A stretch of 64,000 bases of DNA from Pararheinheimera marina (GTDB lineage Bacteria > Pseudomonadota > Gammaproteobacteria > Enterobacterales > Alteromonadaceae), in contig NZ_JBHSGB010000001.1 of NCBI RefSeq assembly GCF_042654345.1, positions 310,001 through 374,000 of the forward strand, in the 5' to 3' direction. The notes beneath the pieces were generated by a model that made no database searches, had not been told where the DNA came from, and saw nothing but the letters and a program-made list of their open reading frames with translations. The position numbers were made by a program, and so were the translations under genes. Every line of letters begins with the position of its first letter. Position 1 is the stretch's first letter. Positions 44,551 through 53,901 of this stretch are shown here, in pieces.

Positions 44551-45024
44551 ATGGCCAGCTCAGCTGCAGAGGCCAGTCGGTTACATTTACTGTTTCGGTT
44601 ACAGCATGACCTGTATGCCATTCAGGCCACCGAAATCGAAGTGGTGCTGCGTCGGCCGACGCTGAAACAGTGCCCGGGAGCCCCGGTATGGGTTGCAGGC
44701 CTGTTGCACTATCAGGGCACTTCCGTGCCAGTGCTGGATTTATACCAACGCCTTTTACAGCGGGAAGCCGACTGGAAAACCAGCACCCGACTGGTGTTGG
44801 TGCATTATAAAAGTCAGCTGCTGGGCTTACTGCTGGAACAGGTCCATCGCTTCGAACGACTGAGCGATCAGCACTGGCACGACAGTCGGTTGCTGCTGCC
44901 AGACAGCAAATACCTCGGTCAGGTACAGCAACACGAGGCTCTGGGCCTGATTCAGCAGGTACAGCTGGCAGAGTTATTACCGGGTGATGTGCTCAAGGTA
45001 CTGTATCCGCAGGCACAAACCTGA
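44551..45024 (+). CDS. wspB: CheW-like coupling protein (WspB)
   Basis: 157-residue CheW-domain protein (LHLLFRLQHDLYAIQATEIEVVL, GLLHYQGTSVPVLDL). It is expected to couple WspA to the kinase WspE, one of two CheW-like proteins in the cluster. It starts 3 bases after the wspA stop and is followed by the CheR gene 10 bases later. Confidence 0.9.
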   Translation: MASSAAEASRLHLLFRLQHDLYAIQATEIEVVLRRPTLKQCPGAPVWVAGLLHYQGTSVPVLDLYQRLLQREADWKTSTRLVLVHYKSQLLGLLLEQVHRFERLSDQHWHDSRLLLPDSKYLGQVQQHEALGLIQQVQLAELLPGDVLKVLYPQAQT

Positions 45025-45034
45025 GGTCACCTGC

Positions 45035-46270
45035 ATGACAGCGTTGATTGAACAACTTTTGCAGCAACGTATCGGCATGGATATCCGCTCTGTCGGTCAA
45101 CAAAGCCTTCAACGGGTGTTATCCGGGGAATTGCAAAAATTCGCCTGCAATCTGAGTTCGTATCAACAGCAACTGCCGCAGTCCGACGCCATGTGGACCT
45201 CCCTGGTGGAAGCCATAGTGGTGCCCGAGACCTGGTTTTTTCGTTACCCTGAGTCGTTTCGTCTGGTGGCCGAACTGGCGTCGCACCTGTTGAACAAACA
45301 GGATGGGACTAAGCTGTCGTTGCTTTGTTTGCCTTGTTCAACCGGAGAAGAACCCTATTCGCTGGCCATTACCCTGATGCAACAAGGCTATCAGCCACAC
45401 CAATTCCAAATTGACGCGCTGGACATCAATACCAAGGTGCTGGCTCAGGCGAAGCAAGGTAGCTTTCGCGACTATTCATTCCGTGGTTGCCCTGCAGGTT
45501 TAAAAGAACGTTATTTCACCGCACGTGACGGGCTTTATCAAATCCATCCCGAAATCCGGAAAACCGTCAATTTCCGCTATGGCAATTTATTAGACCCAGC
45601 CAGCTTGCCGCCGAAAAAATACCATTTGGTATTTTGCCGTAATCTGCTGATTTATTTTGATCAGGACACCCAACAAGCCGCGGTGCGTCAGTTGAGACAA
45701 TTAATGCTGTCCACGGCTTACCTGTTTTCCGGCCCGGCGGAAACCGGTGCTTTTGTCAAAGCGGGCATGGTAAGCCTGACACAGCGCGACAGCTTCGCTT
45801 TTGCTGACCCACAAAAGCAGCCTCAACTGGAACCAGCTAAATCCACAAAGGCCACAACTGTCAGTGCAGCGGCGCTTAAAACACCGAAAATGTCCCCGGC
45901 TAAACCGGCCGGGCAGACCGGCAGACCGAGCAGCACCAGGGTGTTACCTCAAGCTGCGCCCGTCAAAAAAAATACCTCGTTGCTTGACGACATTGAGCGT
46001 CAGGCCAACCAAGGGCAGCTGACTCAGGCACTGGCACTGTGCCAACAAGCCTTGATTGAACTGGGACCCTCAGCTCAGCTGTTTTACTTATGGGGGCTGC
46101 TGTCAGACAGTCTGAACCAAAAAGGCAATGCCGAGATCTACTACCGAAAAACCCTGTATATTGAACCCTTACATGCACAGGCGCTTAAACAATTAGCCGC
46201 TCTATTACGCGCACAAAATGATTACGCCGCCGCAGAGCGTTTTGAACAGCGCCTGAACCCAAGGAAATAG
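45035..46270 (+). CDS. wspC: CheR-type methyltransferase with TPR tail (WspC)
   Basis: 411-residue SAM-dependent methyltransferase that methylates WspA glutamates. CheR features are seen: ETWFFRYPESF, LPCSTGEEPYSLAI (SAM binding), DALDINTKVLAQA and VFCRNLLIYF. After a low-complexity linker (about 255-320, rich in Lys, Thr, Ala, Pro) comes a TPR part (about 325-410), as in WspC. I use the ATG at 45035; a longer frame overlaps wspB. Confidence 0.92.
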   Translation: MTALIEQLLQQRIGMDIRSVGQQSLQRVLSGELQKFACNLSSYQQQLPQSDAMWTSLVEAIVVPETWFFRYPESFRLVAELASHLLNKQDGTKLSLLCLPCSTGEEPYSLAITLMQQGYQPHQFQIDALDINTKVLAQAKQGSFRDYSFRGCPAGLKERYFTARDGLYQIHPEIRKTVNFRYGNLLDPASLPPKKYHLVFCRNLLIYFDQDTQQAAVRQLRQLMLSTAYLFSGPAETGAFVKAGMVSLTQRDSFAFADPQKQPQLEPAKSTKATTVSAAALKTPKMSPAKPAGQTGRPSSTRVLPQAAPVKKNTSLLDDIERQANQGQLTQALALCQQALIELGPSAQLFYLWGLLSDSLNQKGNAEIYYRKTLYIEPLHAQALKQLAALLRAQNDYAAAERFEQRLNPRK

Positions 46271-46272
46271 CG

Positions 46273-46944
46273 ATGGACCCTTTACTCTCCAACGACCAGG
46301 AACAGTTTTTCGATCCTTGCTGGAAAACCATAGGGATTCAGGGCAACCGCAGCTGCGAGAAACTGCAGCGCCATACCCACTGCCGGAATTGCGAAGTCTT
46401 CGCCGATGCAGCCGCCCACTTGCGGGATCAGTTTCAACTGTTAGCCTGGTCTGATGCCGCAGAGCATGTGACCCACCAGACAGCAGAGCAAAGCCCGGAC
46501 GCCACCCAGCACCTGTTGTTCCGGCTTGGTGAGCAATGGTTTGCCATTCCCAGCCGCTTTCTGGATTTAATTATTGCGCCTGTCACAGTACGAAAAGTAC
46601 CGAACCGCCATAGTGCCACCTTACTCGGAGTCTGCAACGTCAGAGGCCAATTGTTACCTTGGGTGTCATTACACAAATTGCTGAGTATTGACGCTGCAGC
46701 GGCAGCCGAAGGCGTTCAGTCCCGTTTGCTGGTACTTAATCATAGTTCCGGGCATCTGGTCAGTCAGGTCGATCAGATACTGGGCATCCATAAACTGGAG
46801 CCTGAATTCTGGCTGGCCAAACAACAGAGTTCAGATCAACTGTTAAGTACAATTACCCTGGGGGTGGGCCGGTACCAGCAACTGGACCTGACGCTGTTGG
46901 ATTGCGCTGCCTTAATGGGCGCCATGTTAGGGGAGCTGCAATGA
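46273..46944 (+). CDS. wspD: CheW-like coupling protein with Cys-rich N-terminus (WspD)
   Basis: 223-residue CheW protein. The N-terminal extension has C16, C28, C37 and C40 (CWKTIG, RSCEKL, HCRNC), an arrangement that I recall from WspD proteins, perhaps a metal site. The CheW domain follows (about 75-220; LLFRLGEQWFAIPSRFLDLIIAP, GVCNVRGQLLPWV). The stop overlaps the wspE start as ATGA. Confidence 0.9.
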   Translation: MDPLLSNDQEQFFDPCWKTIGIQGNRSCEKLQRHTHCRNCEVFADAAAHLRDQFQLLAWSDAAEHVTHQTAEQSPDATQHLLFRLGEQWFAIPSRFLDLIIAPVTVRKVPNRHSATLLGVCNVRGQLLPWVSLHKLLSIDAAAAAEGVQSRLLVLNHSSGHLVSQVDQILGIHKLEPEFWLAKQQSSDQLLSTITLGVGRYQQLDLTLLDCAALMGAMLGELQ

Positions 46945-49166
46945 ACGATCAGTTTCAGAATGCCTCGTTACTCGAACTGTTTTTGCTGGAGGCGCAGGCC
47001 CAGACCCAGTTATTAGACCAGGGGCTGATCCGGTTATCTACCCATCCAGCCAGTCCAGCAGAGCTGGAAAGCTGTATGCGGGCCGCCCATTCAATCAAAG
47101 GGGCCGCGCGTTTGGTTGGGGTCAACCCTGCCGCCGATCTGGCCCATGAAATGGAAGAATTATTAGTGCTGGCGATGCGCGGCCAGGTATTGCTGAGCCC
47201 CCAGCAAACACAGCTGCTGATGCAAGGGTCTGCGGCAATACTGCAACTGGCACAGGGCCAGACAGTCAGTCAACTGGCGAGCCTGATCCAGCAACTGAAA
47301 AACTGCCTGAACCCAAGCAGCAGCGAAACTGCAGCCCCAGCCACACCAGTTGTCACTGAGCCGGTTGATGCCGAGCCAGACATCATGGTAACAGAGCAAA
47401 AAAGCGGCCCACATGAAGAACAAAAACGTTCCGGCACAGTGCGGGTCTCGTCGGAGCGGCTGGACTTGTTGCTGGATTTAGCCAGCCGGGCCCTGGTGCT
47501 TTCAAAGAATTCACAGCAATTTACCCAGCAGCTGATCCGGCTAAAAAAGAAACAGCAACAAGCAAAAAAAATGCTGGAAGCGGTGCGCGATAAACTGGTA
47601 GAGCAGCAACTGCCGGACTACTTCAACACGGCCTTAGCAGATTTAGGCCAGTTGCTGACCGACACTTCGGATCAAGTGCACAACAGCCTGCAGCACTACG
47701 ATGAAACAAGCTGGCAGACACTGCTGCTAAACCAGAATCTGTACGACGCCGCGTTGGCCTGCCGGATGCGGCCCTTCAGCGATTTATTCCAGGGCAAAGC
47801 CCGCATGGTGTATGAGTTGTCGTCGTCCATGGGCAAGCAGGTGCAACTGCAGGTCTCAGGCGAAACGACCTCGGTCGACCGGGACATGCTGGATAAACTG
47901 GAAGCACCGCTGCTGCACCTGCTGCGCAATGCCGTAGACCATGGCATCGAACAGCCACAGCAGCGCAAAGACAAAGGTAAACCCGAACTGGCCACTATTT
48001 CGCTGAACGCCTGGCACTCGGCAGGTTTCCTCTATATGGAAATCAGTGACGACGGTAAAGGGGTCGATACGGAACAAATTAAGCAGCGCGTACTGAGCCG
48101 GGGTTTGTCCACAGCCGAGGCTGTGGCGCAGATGAACGAAGAAGAGCTGCTGGCCTTTTTGTTTTTACCCGACTTCAGTCTGGCCAAGCAGGTCAGCGCG
48201 GTGTCAGGCCGCGGCGTCGGTCTGGACGCAGTCCAGCATGATGTCAAAACTCTGGGCGGCGATATTGAGCTGCATAACAACCCTGGCCTCGGTTGTAAAT
48301 TTTTATTGCGCCTGCCGGTCACCGTTTCGGTAATTCGCTCTGTGATAGTGCAGCTGCAACAAGAACTCTACGCCGTACCACTGCCTCGAATTGAGACCAT
48401 GCTGCACCTGACACCGGACGACATCAGCACACTGGAAGGCCGGCCTCATTTATGGTGGCAAGGCGACGCAGTGGCACTGCTGCCCTTGTCACAGCTGCTC
48501 GGCTTTGGGTCTGTGACCACAGCCTCCGAGGCGCTGGCCGTGTTGATATTACAGGATAAAGGCCGCAAAATTGGTCTGGTGGTGGACAAACTGCTGGGCG
48601 AACAAAACCTGGTGGTGTTGCATATGGACCCGCGGCTGGGACGAATTTCCGGCGTGATGGCCGGCGCCGTCTTATCGGACGGTTCGCCCACCTTGATCCT
48701 GGATGTCGACGACGTGCTGGTCAGCGCCCATACCGAACTCAAACAAGGCCAGAGTCTGAGCTTCAGCCAAAAGGCAGCGGAGCAAAGCAGTAAGAAAATT
48801 CTGGTGGTGGATGACTCACTGACGGTGCGGGAACTGGAGCGCAAATTGCTCAGCAACCAGGGCTATCAGGTGAAAGTCGCGGTGGACGGCCTGGAAGGCT
48901 GGAGCATGTTAAGGGCAGAGGCCTTTGATCTGGTGGTCACAGATATTGATATGCCCAAAATGGATGGTATCGAATTGGTCCGGCTGGTACGCTCAGATGC
49001 ACGGCTTAACCGCTTGCCGGTGATTGTGGTGTCCTACAAAGACCGCGACGAAGACAAAAATCGCGGACTGGAAGCGGGCGCAGACTATTATCTGGCGAAG
49101 TCCAGCTTCCATGACGAATCCTTGCTGGAAGCCGTCAGGTTACTAATCGGAGATGCTGCAGGATGA
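46941..49166 (+). CDS. wspE: CheA-receiver hybrid kinase (WspE)
   Basis: 741-residue hybrid kinase. The Hpt domain has H50 in RAAHSIKGAARLVG. Then come a dimerisation region (about 175-290), the ATPase with LLRNAVDHGIE and SGRGVGLDAV, a CheW-like domain, and a C-terminal receiver (about 620-740) with LVVDDS and VVTDIDMPKMDG. The intact kinase and receiver suggest phosphotransfer to WspR and possibly the lone receivers nearby. It starts inside the wspD stop and its end overlaps wspF by 4 bases. Confidence 0.94.
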   Translation: MNDQFQNASLLELFLLEAQAQTQLLDQGLIRLSTHPASPAELESCMRAAHSIKGAARLVGVNPAADLAHEMEELLVLAMRGQVLLSPQQTQLLMQGSAAILQLAQGQTVSQLASLIQQLKNCLNPSSSETAAPATPVVTEPVDAEPDIMVTEQKSGPHEEQKRSGTVRVSSERLDLLLDLASRALVLSKNSQQFTQQLIRLKKKQQQAKKMLEAVRDKLVEQQLPDYFNTALADLGQLLTDTSDQVHNSLQHYDETSWQTLLLNQNLYDAALACRMRPFSDLFQGKARMVYELSSSMGKQVQLQVSGETTSVDRDMLDKLEAPLLHLLRNAVDHGIEQPQQRKDKGKPELATISLNAWHSAGFLYMEISDDGKGVDTEQIKQRVLSRGLSTAEAVAQMNEEELLAFLFLPDFSLAKQVSAVSGRGVGLDAVQHDVKTLGGDIELHNNPGLGCKFLLRLPVTVSVIRSVIVQLQQELYAVPLPRIETMLHLTPDDISTLEGRPHLWWQGDAVALLPLSQLLGFGSVTTASEALAVLILQDKGRKIGLVVDKLLGEQNLVVLHMDPRLGRISGVMAGAVLSDGSPTLILDVDDVLVSAHTELKQGQSLSFSQKAAEQSSKKILVVDDSLTVRELERKLLSNQGYQVKVAVDGLEGWSMLRAEAFDLVVTDIDMPKMDGIELVRLVRSDARLNRLPVIVVSYKDRDEDKNRGLEAGADYYLAKSSFHDESLLEAVRLLIGDAAG

Positions 49167-50128
49167 AACTAGGGTTGTTGCTCGCCCATGCCGGCGAACA
49201 CAGCACACTGGAACAGGCACTGGGCAGCCAGTATCTGCTGGCATGGCGCTGCCAGCAGATCAGCCAGGCCGACAAACACTGTACGTCTGACCCGGTGGAT
49301 TTAGTCTTGGTGGAACTGCACCAACACTGGCAGTCAAACGAGCTGGAGCAGATGCTGCAAGGCTTACCTTGCCCCGTGCTGTTGTTTTCGACCGATGGCC
49401 TGGATCACACCAAAACAGTGTTTACAGCCTTAGGCGCCGGCGCCAAAGATTATGTAGCGCTGAAATCTGGTGCTGAGCTCAACTTCAGCCTGCTGCTGAA
49501 AAAAATCCGTCAGTTTGATGTCTTGCATCATCAGGGCCGGTCATCACCGCAGCTTGCGGCTGAGTCCCCAGTCGTTATTGCCATCGGAGCCTCCACCGGT
49601 GGCCCCAGCTCCTTGTTTGAACTGATCAAAGCCTTACCGAAAGAATTTAAAGCAGCGGTGGTGATTATTCAGCATATAGACGGCCGCTTTAGCGCGGGCA
49701 TGGCCCAATGGCTGGAAAACGCTACGTCGCTTCGGGTCAAGCTGGTCCAGCATAATGAACCTCTGTTGCCAGGCGTGATCTATATAGCAGGAGCAGAAGC
49801 TCATTTAGTGGTGTCCAAAGAGGGCCGGCTGCAACTGAGTCAGCAACCTGAAAACAGTTTATTTAAGCCATCCATTGATGTGTTTTTCTCTAGTCTCAGC
49901 ACCTATTGGCAAGGACATGCCATTGGTGTGCTGCTGACTGGTATGGGCCAGGATGGTGCTTTGGGATTGAAACAAATGAAAGAGCGTGGTTGGCCCACCA
50001 TAGCGCAGGACCAGGCCAGCAGTGTTGTTTATGGCATGCCCAAAGCGGCAGTGCATATTAAAGCGGCCAGCGAAGTATTATCACTGGACAAAATAGCCAC
50101 CCGACTGATTCAATTATGTTCGAAGTGA
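49163..50128 (+). CDS. wspF: CheB-type methylesterase with degenerate receiver (WspF)
   Basis: 321-residue methylesterase. The catalytic triad is intact: S144 (GASTGG), H171 (IIQHID) and D264 (TGMGQDG). The N-terminal receiver is not: where the acidic pair should be is LLLAHAGE, and the phospho-acceptor position is E51 (LVLVELH) instead of Asp; only a Ser/Thr (LFSTDG) and K101 remain. Feedback by phosphorylation seems lost or replaced; the Glu might mimic the phosphorylated state. It overlaps wspE by 4 bases. Confidence 0.92.
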   Translation: MKLGLLLAHAGEHSTLEQALGSQYLLAWRCQQISQADKHCTSDPVDLVLVELHQHWQSNELEQMLQGLPCPVLLFSTDGLDHTKTVFTALGAGAKDYVALKSGAELNFSLLLKKIRQFDVLHHQGRSSPQLAAESPVVIAIGASTGGPSSLFELIKALPKEFKAAVVIIQHIDGRFSAGMAQWLENATSLRVKLVQHNEPLLPGVIYIAGAEAHLVVSKEGRLQLSQQPENSLFKPSIDVFFSSLSTYWQGHAIGVLLTGMGQDGALGLKQMKERGWPTIAQDQASSVVYGMPKAAVHIKAASEVLSLDKIATRLIQLCSK

Positions 50129-50147
50129 TCCACAGGAGACTAAAGCA

Positions 50148-51161
50148 GTGCCTACTGATAGCCTAACGCCCCTTTCATCTGTCGATGTAACCAGCAATGT
50201 GATGGTTTTGCTGGTAGACGATCAGGCACTGGTTGGTGAAATCATCCGCCGCATGCTGTTGAACCAGGAAGGCATCGACTTTCATTTTTGCTCAGATGCT
50301 GACAAAGCCATGGACACTGCACTCTTGATTAAACCCACTGTCATTCTGCAGGATTTAGTCATGCCCGGCGTGGATGGTCTGGATCTGGTGAAACGTTACA
50401 AAAGCCACGATGAGCTGAAAGATATTCCGGTCATTGTGCTGTCTGCCAAAGACGAACCTGCCGTTAAATGTTCCGCTTTTGCCACAGGTGCTAATGACTA
50501 TCTGGTGAAACTGCCGGACGCTGTCGAGCTGCTTGCCAGGCTGCGCTATCACTCCAAAGCGTATCTGGCGTTAAAACAACGGGATGAAATCTTTAAAGCC
50601 CTGCGCAACAGCCAGCAACAGCTGCTGGAAACCAATCTGCAGCTGGAGAAGCTGATGCGCTCTGATGCACTGACCGCTCTGTTTAACCGCAGGCACTTCG
50701 ACGAATGCATTGAAATTGAATGGAAGCGAGCAGCAAGGGAGCAGGCTCCGCTGTCGTTATTGATGATCGATGTCGACTACTTTAAATATTACAACGATAC
50801 CTTTGGCCATGTTGCCGGGGATGTCGCTTTACAGAAAATAGCCCAGGTCATTAAAAACAACTGTTATCGGCCCGCCGATGTCGCAGCTCGGTATGGTGGT
50901 GAAGAGTTTGTGGTACTGCTACCCAATACCAACCTGAGCGGGGCCTGTCTGGTGGCAGAAAAAATCCGCCAACAGGTGCAGGAGGCCGCAATTACCCACG
51001 TAAAACCGGCGGAAAATAGCTGCGTAACAGTGTCTATCGGTGTAGCCAGTATTCTGCCTGACCAGCAACAGCAAACCACCGCGCTGATTCGACAAGCAGA
51101 CGACGCGCTGTATCAGGCTAAAGCGGCAGGCAAAAACCAATATGCGCCGCAGCAAAGCTGA
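50148..51161 (+). CDS. wspR: Receiver-GGDEF diguanylate cyclase (WspR)
   Basis: 337-residue c-di-GMP synthase, the output of the Wsp pathway. The receiver has D24/D25 and D69 (ILQDLVMPG). A helical linker (about 140-172) leads to a GGDEF domain with GGEEF (250-254) and the product-inhibition site RPAD (241-244). All needed residues are present. The start is a GTG with AGGAG 9 bases upstream. It is the last gene before a terminator. Confidence 0.95.
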   Translation: MPTDSLTPLSSVDVTSNVMVLLVDDQALVGEIIRRMLLNQEGIDFHFCSDADKAMDTALLIKPTVILQDLVMPGVDGLDLVKRYKSHDELKDIPVIVLSAKDEPAVKCSAFATGANDYLVKLPDAVELLARLRYHSKAYLALKQRDEIFKALRNSQQQLLETNLQLEKLMRSDALTALFNRRHFDECIEIEWKRAAREQAPLSLLMIDVDYFKYYNDTFGHVAGDVALQKIAQVIKNNCYRPADVAARYGGEEFVVLLPNTNLSGACLVAEKIRQQVQEAAITHVKPAENSCVTVSIGVASILPDQQQQTTALIRQADDALYQAKAAGKNQYAPQQS

Positions 51162-51188
51162 TTCGGGCACTCCCATTTAGCGTTAACA

Positions 51189-51218
51189 ACGCAGGCCGGA
51201 AACAGGCCTGCTTTTTGT
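51189..51218 (+). terminator. Rho-independent terminator of the wsp operon
   Basis: GCAGGCC (51191-51197) and GGCCTGC (51205-51211) form a 7-bp stem with a 7-base loop, followed by TTTTTGT. It lies 29 bases after the wspR stop. Confidence 0.82.
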
Positions 51219-51394
51219 CTACTGATAACAGAAATCGACACCATTGATGGTTTCACACTGCTCTTCTGCAGGCTCATCGTCAGTCTGAGCAAAAAATAAC
51301 CAGGCAGCACCCCAAATATCACAACGCCGCCAGATAGTGCTGGCTTCAGGGTTTTTATCATCGCTATGATAGATGCTGCACCTGAGGAGGTTTC

Positions 51395-51940
51395 TTGAAT
51401 TTACTGCGCTTTTTGTTTTTGCTGCTGCTGTGCGTACTGACAGCATGTAGCCAGACTCCGCCACCCGCTGACCAAACAACTCCACAGAGCCTTCCGGTCA
51501 TTGCACCAGCGGCACCAGTGACATTTGTGCACCCGCTGCCCGGCGCCAAAATAAGTTCAGGTTTTGCCAACTATGTGCTGAAAAGCCGCGGCCGTAAGCA
51601 TCACGGCATTGATTTTTCCGCGCCGCAAGGCACCCCAGTCTACGCGGCCAGTTCAGGTGTGGTGCTCAGTGCCGACAACTTCAGTCTGGATAAAGCTTTT
51701 GGCAATGCGGTACTGATTGAGCATGGTGACAAGCTGACCAGTTTGTCCGCCCATTTGTCACGGCTGGATGTGCGGATGGGTGACTTTGTCCAGGCTGGAC
51801 AACAAATTGGTCTGGTTGGTAAAACTGGCCGCGCCACAGGTCCGCATTTGCATTTTGAAATCTGGCTTGGCAGTGTGCCACAGGACCCGAAAGGCTTTTT
51901 GCCCTTTCTCACCAGTTCGTTACCGCTGAATGCAAATTAG
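51395..51940 (+). CDS. M23/LytM-family peptidase lipoprotein
   Basis: 181-residue outer-membrane or periplasmic lipoprotein; lipobox LTAC with Cys at residue 18. The LytM domain (about 45-175) has the zinc motif HHGIDFSAP, the SAHLS catalytic segment and HLHFEIW, so it is likely an active endopeptidase, or an NlpD-like amidase activator if not. The only fitting start is a TTG at 51395, with GAGGAGG 4 bases upstream. It stands alone between a terminator and the next lipoprotein. Confidence 0.9.
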   Translation: MNLLRFLFLLLLCVLTACSQTPPPADQTTPQSLPVIAPAAPVTFVHPLPGAKISSGFANYVLKSRGRKHHGIDFSAPQGTPVYAASSGVVLSADNFSLDKAFGNAVLIEHGDKLTSLSAHLSRLDVRMGDFVQAGQQIGLVGKTGRATGPHLHFEIWLGSVPQDPKGFLPFLTSSLPLNAN

Positions 51941-52040
51941 CAGTTAACCCCAACGTTACAGTTAGATATACAAACAGGAACAGGCTCAGTACACTGAGTC
52001 GTTTTTTGCAGTTGATGTATTTATTCAAAGGATGATGACG

Positions 52041-53894
52041 ATGTTGAGTTCCCACTGGAATCGCTGGTTGTTATGTCTGGCCAGCATTTTGCTAATCTCC
52101 GGCTGTTCCTCGGATCGCACAGACGAAGCGACCACTGTATCCAACTTGAGTTTGTCGTCTACTTTGCTGAACACGGCATACCCCAGCCAATTTGTCACCA
52201 TTACAGCCACGGTTTCCGATGAAAACGGTGCTGCGCTTTCCAACGCCACAGTGCAGTTTTCTACCAGTCTTGGCAGTTTCAGCCCGGACACAGTCGTGAC
52301 CGAATCCAGTGTAAAAACTGACAATGGCAGTCAACGCGGGCAAGCATCGGTCCGGCTCTACCCCGGAGCTCAGCCCGGCACGGCCACCATCACGGCCTAT
52401 GTAAACGGGTTACGACAAAGTACCACGGTCACCATTGAAGGCACTGTGGTGCAGCCCGAACTACCAGACCCAACCACCCTGGCGATTTCCAGCTCTGAAA
52501 GCGCACTTTATGTCAGTGGCGTCAGTCAGTTAGAAAGTTCGGCCATTACTATCCGTTTGCTCACCTCATCCGGCGCAGCGGCGAAAGATGCGCCAGCAGG
52601 CATTAATAATGTGCGGGTGACGCTGGTCACCTCACCAAATGGTGGCGAGACTTTATCCGGCCGTCAGGCGTCTGGTGAAGTGATTAAAGCATCACAAAGC
52701 CTGGATGTGGCCAGTCAGGGTGGGGTAGCCACTGTGACCCTGAATTCAGGCCGCCTGCCCGGTGTGATTGAACTTAGTGCCGAAGCCCTGAATGACCAGG
52801 GCCAGCCGTATAACCCGGCCATTCGTGCCACCCTATCGACCATCAGCATTGCGTCAGGCCCGGCTCACAGCATCGTATTCAGCTATCCAGTCACCGACAG
52901 CATCACTGACCTTGGCAATGGCATTTACCGCAAACTGGGCGGTTTATTGGTCACCGACCGCCACGGCAACCCGGTGGCCGACGGCACCGTGATCAACCTG
53001 GGTGTGATTGACAGCGTGTTAGTCTCCAACCGAGAGCCGGTGATTGACTATGGCTTCACCAAGACAGTGGCCGATGGTCTGGCCAGCACAGTGCAAGGCC
53101 AGGCCAATCTGACCGATCTCAGCAATGCGTTATTCCAAAGTGCAGTGATCACCCGCAACAACACCAGCCGCTATATTCAGGCGCAGGACAGGGTATTGCT
53201 GTTCAATGCACAAGCTGAAGACAAAAGCCGCTTTGTCGCTGTGGCGCCCAGCGAAAGCAGCAGAGTTCAGGTGAACAAAGCCTACCAAAATACCGACGCT
53301 GAGTTGGAATACCTGATTGGCGCCTCTTTATTGGGCGCTCAGGTATCCGGAACCGACCCGGCAAAAGCAGACTTAGTCAGCGGCCAGGCCATCACCAAAG
53401 ACGGTAATGCCACCTTTTACCTGACTTACCCGGCCGACAACAGCAGCATTTTGCACGGTTGTTTGCCGACCGATATCGACACGCGCCAGTCACCGATGGC
53501 GTCTTCTCAGGTCTGGATAGTGGCCGAAGCCAGCGGTTCAGGCGCAACCAGCCTTAATGACCAGGCCTGCTTTAGCGCCATCAGCCCGTTATCATTAAGT
53601 GCCAATACCACCGCAATAAGTAAAACCAGTACGGTAGCGCTGCAACTGGTTGATCAAAAGGAGATTGCGTTGCCCTTTATGCCGATCACTGAACTGGTGT
53701 CTTATGGCCAGAATGCAGGCGGCCTGGTGGTGACTGTCAGCCCATATTGTGCCAACAGAGACGACCGCAGAACAAATGCCGCTGGCTACTGTAATCTGGA
53801 CATTTCAGTGGCAGGCGGAAGCAGTGGAGATGCAGCCACTATCACCTTAATTGCTGGAGATGCGCGGTTAGATATAGCCGTCAGCATCCCCTAA
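52041..53894 (+). CDS. Ig-like (invasin/Big-1-type) repeat lipoprotein
   Basis: 617-residue lipoprotein; lipobox ISGC with Cys near residue 22. Several Ig-like repeats follow, with motifs such as VTITATVSDENGAALSNATVQFST, GTATITAYVNGLRQSTTVTI and GVATVTLNSGRLPGVIELSAEALNDQG, the pattern of bacterial Ig-like/invasin domains. Four or more Cys lie in the C-terminal third (HGCLPT, DQACFS, YCANR, GYCNL). I use the third of three clustered ATGs (52041) because AAAGGA is 9 bases upstream. Role: probably adhesion or envelope structure. Confidence 0.85.
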   Translation: MLSSHWNRWLLCLASILLISGCSSDRTDEATTVSNLSLSSTLLNTAYPSQFVTITATVSDENGAALSNATVQFSTSLGSFSPDTVVTESSVKTDNGSQRGQASVRLYPGAQPGTATITAYVNGLRQSTTVTIEGTVVQPELPDPTTLAISSSESALYVSGVSQLESSAITIRLLTSSGAAAKDAPAGINNVRVTLVTSPNGGETLSGRQASGEVIKASQSLDVASQGGVATVTLNSGRLPGVIELSAEALNDQGQPYNPAIRATLSTISIASGPAHSIVFSYPVTDSITDLGNGIYRKLGGLLVTDRHGNPVADGTVINLGVIDSVLVSNREPVIDYGFTKTVADGLASTVQGQANLTDLSNALFQSAVITRNNTSRYIQAQDRVLLFNAQAEDKSRFVAVAPSESSRVQVNKAYQNTDAELEYLIGASLLGAQVSGTDPAKADLVSGQAITKDGNATFYLTYPADNSSILHGCLPTDIDTRQSPMASSQVWIVAEASGSGATSLNDQACFSAISPLSLSANTTAISKTSTVALQLVDQKEIALPFMPITELVSYGQNAGGLVVTVSPYCANRDDRRTNAAGYCNLDISVAGGSSGDAATITLIAGDARLDIAVSIP

Positions 53895-53901
53895 GTGCCA
53901 A

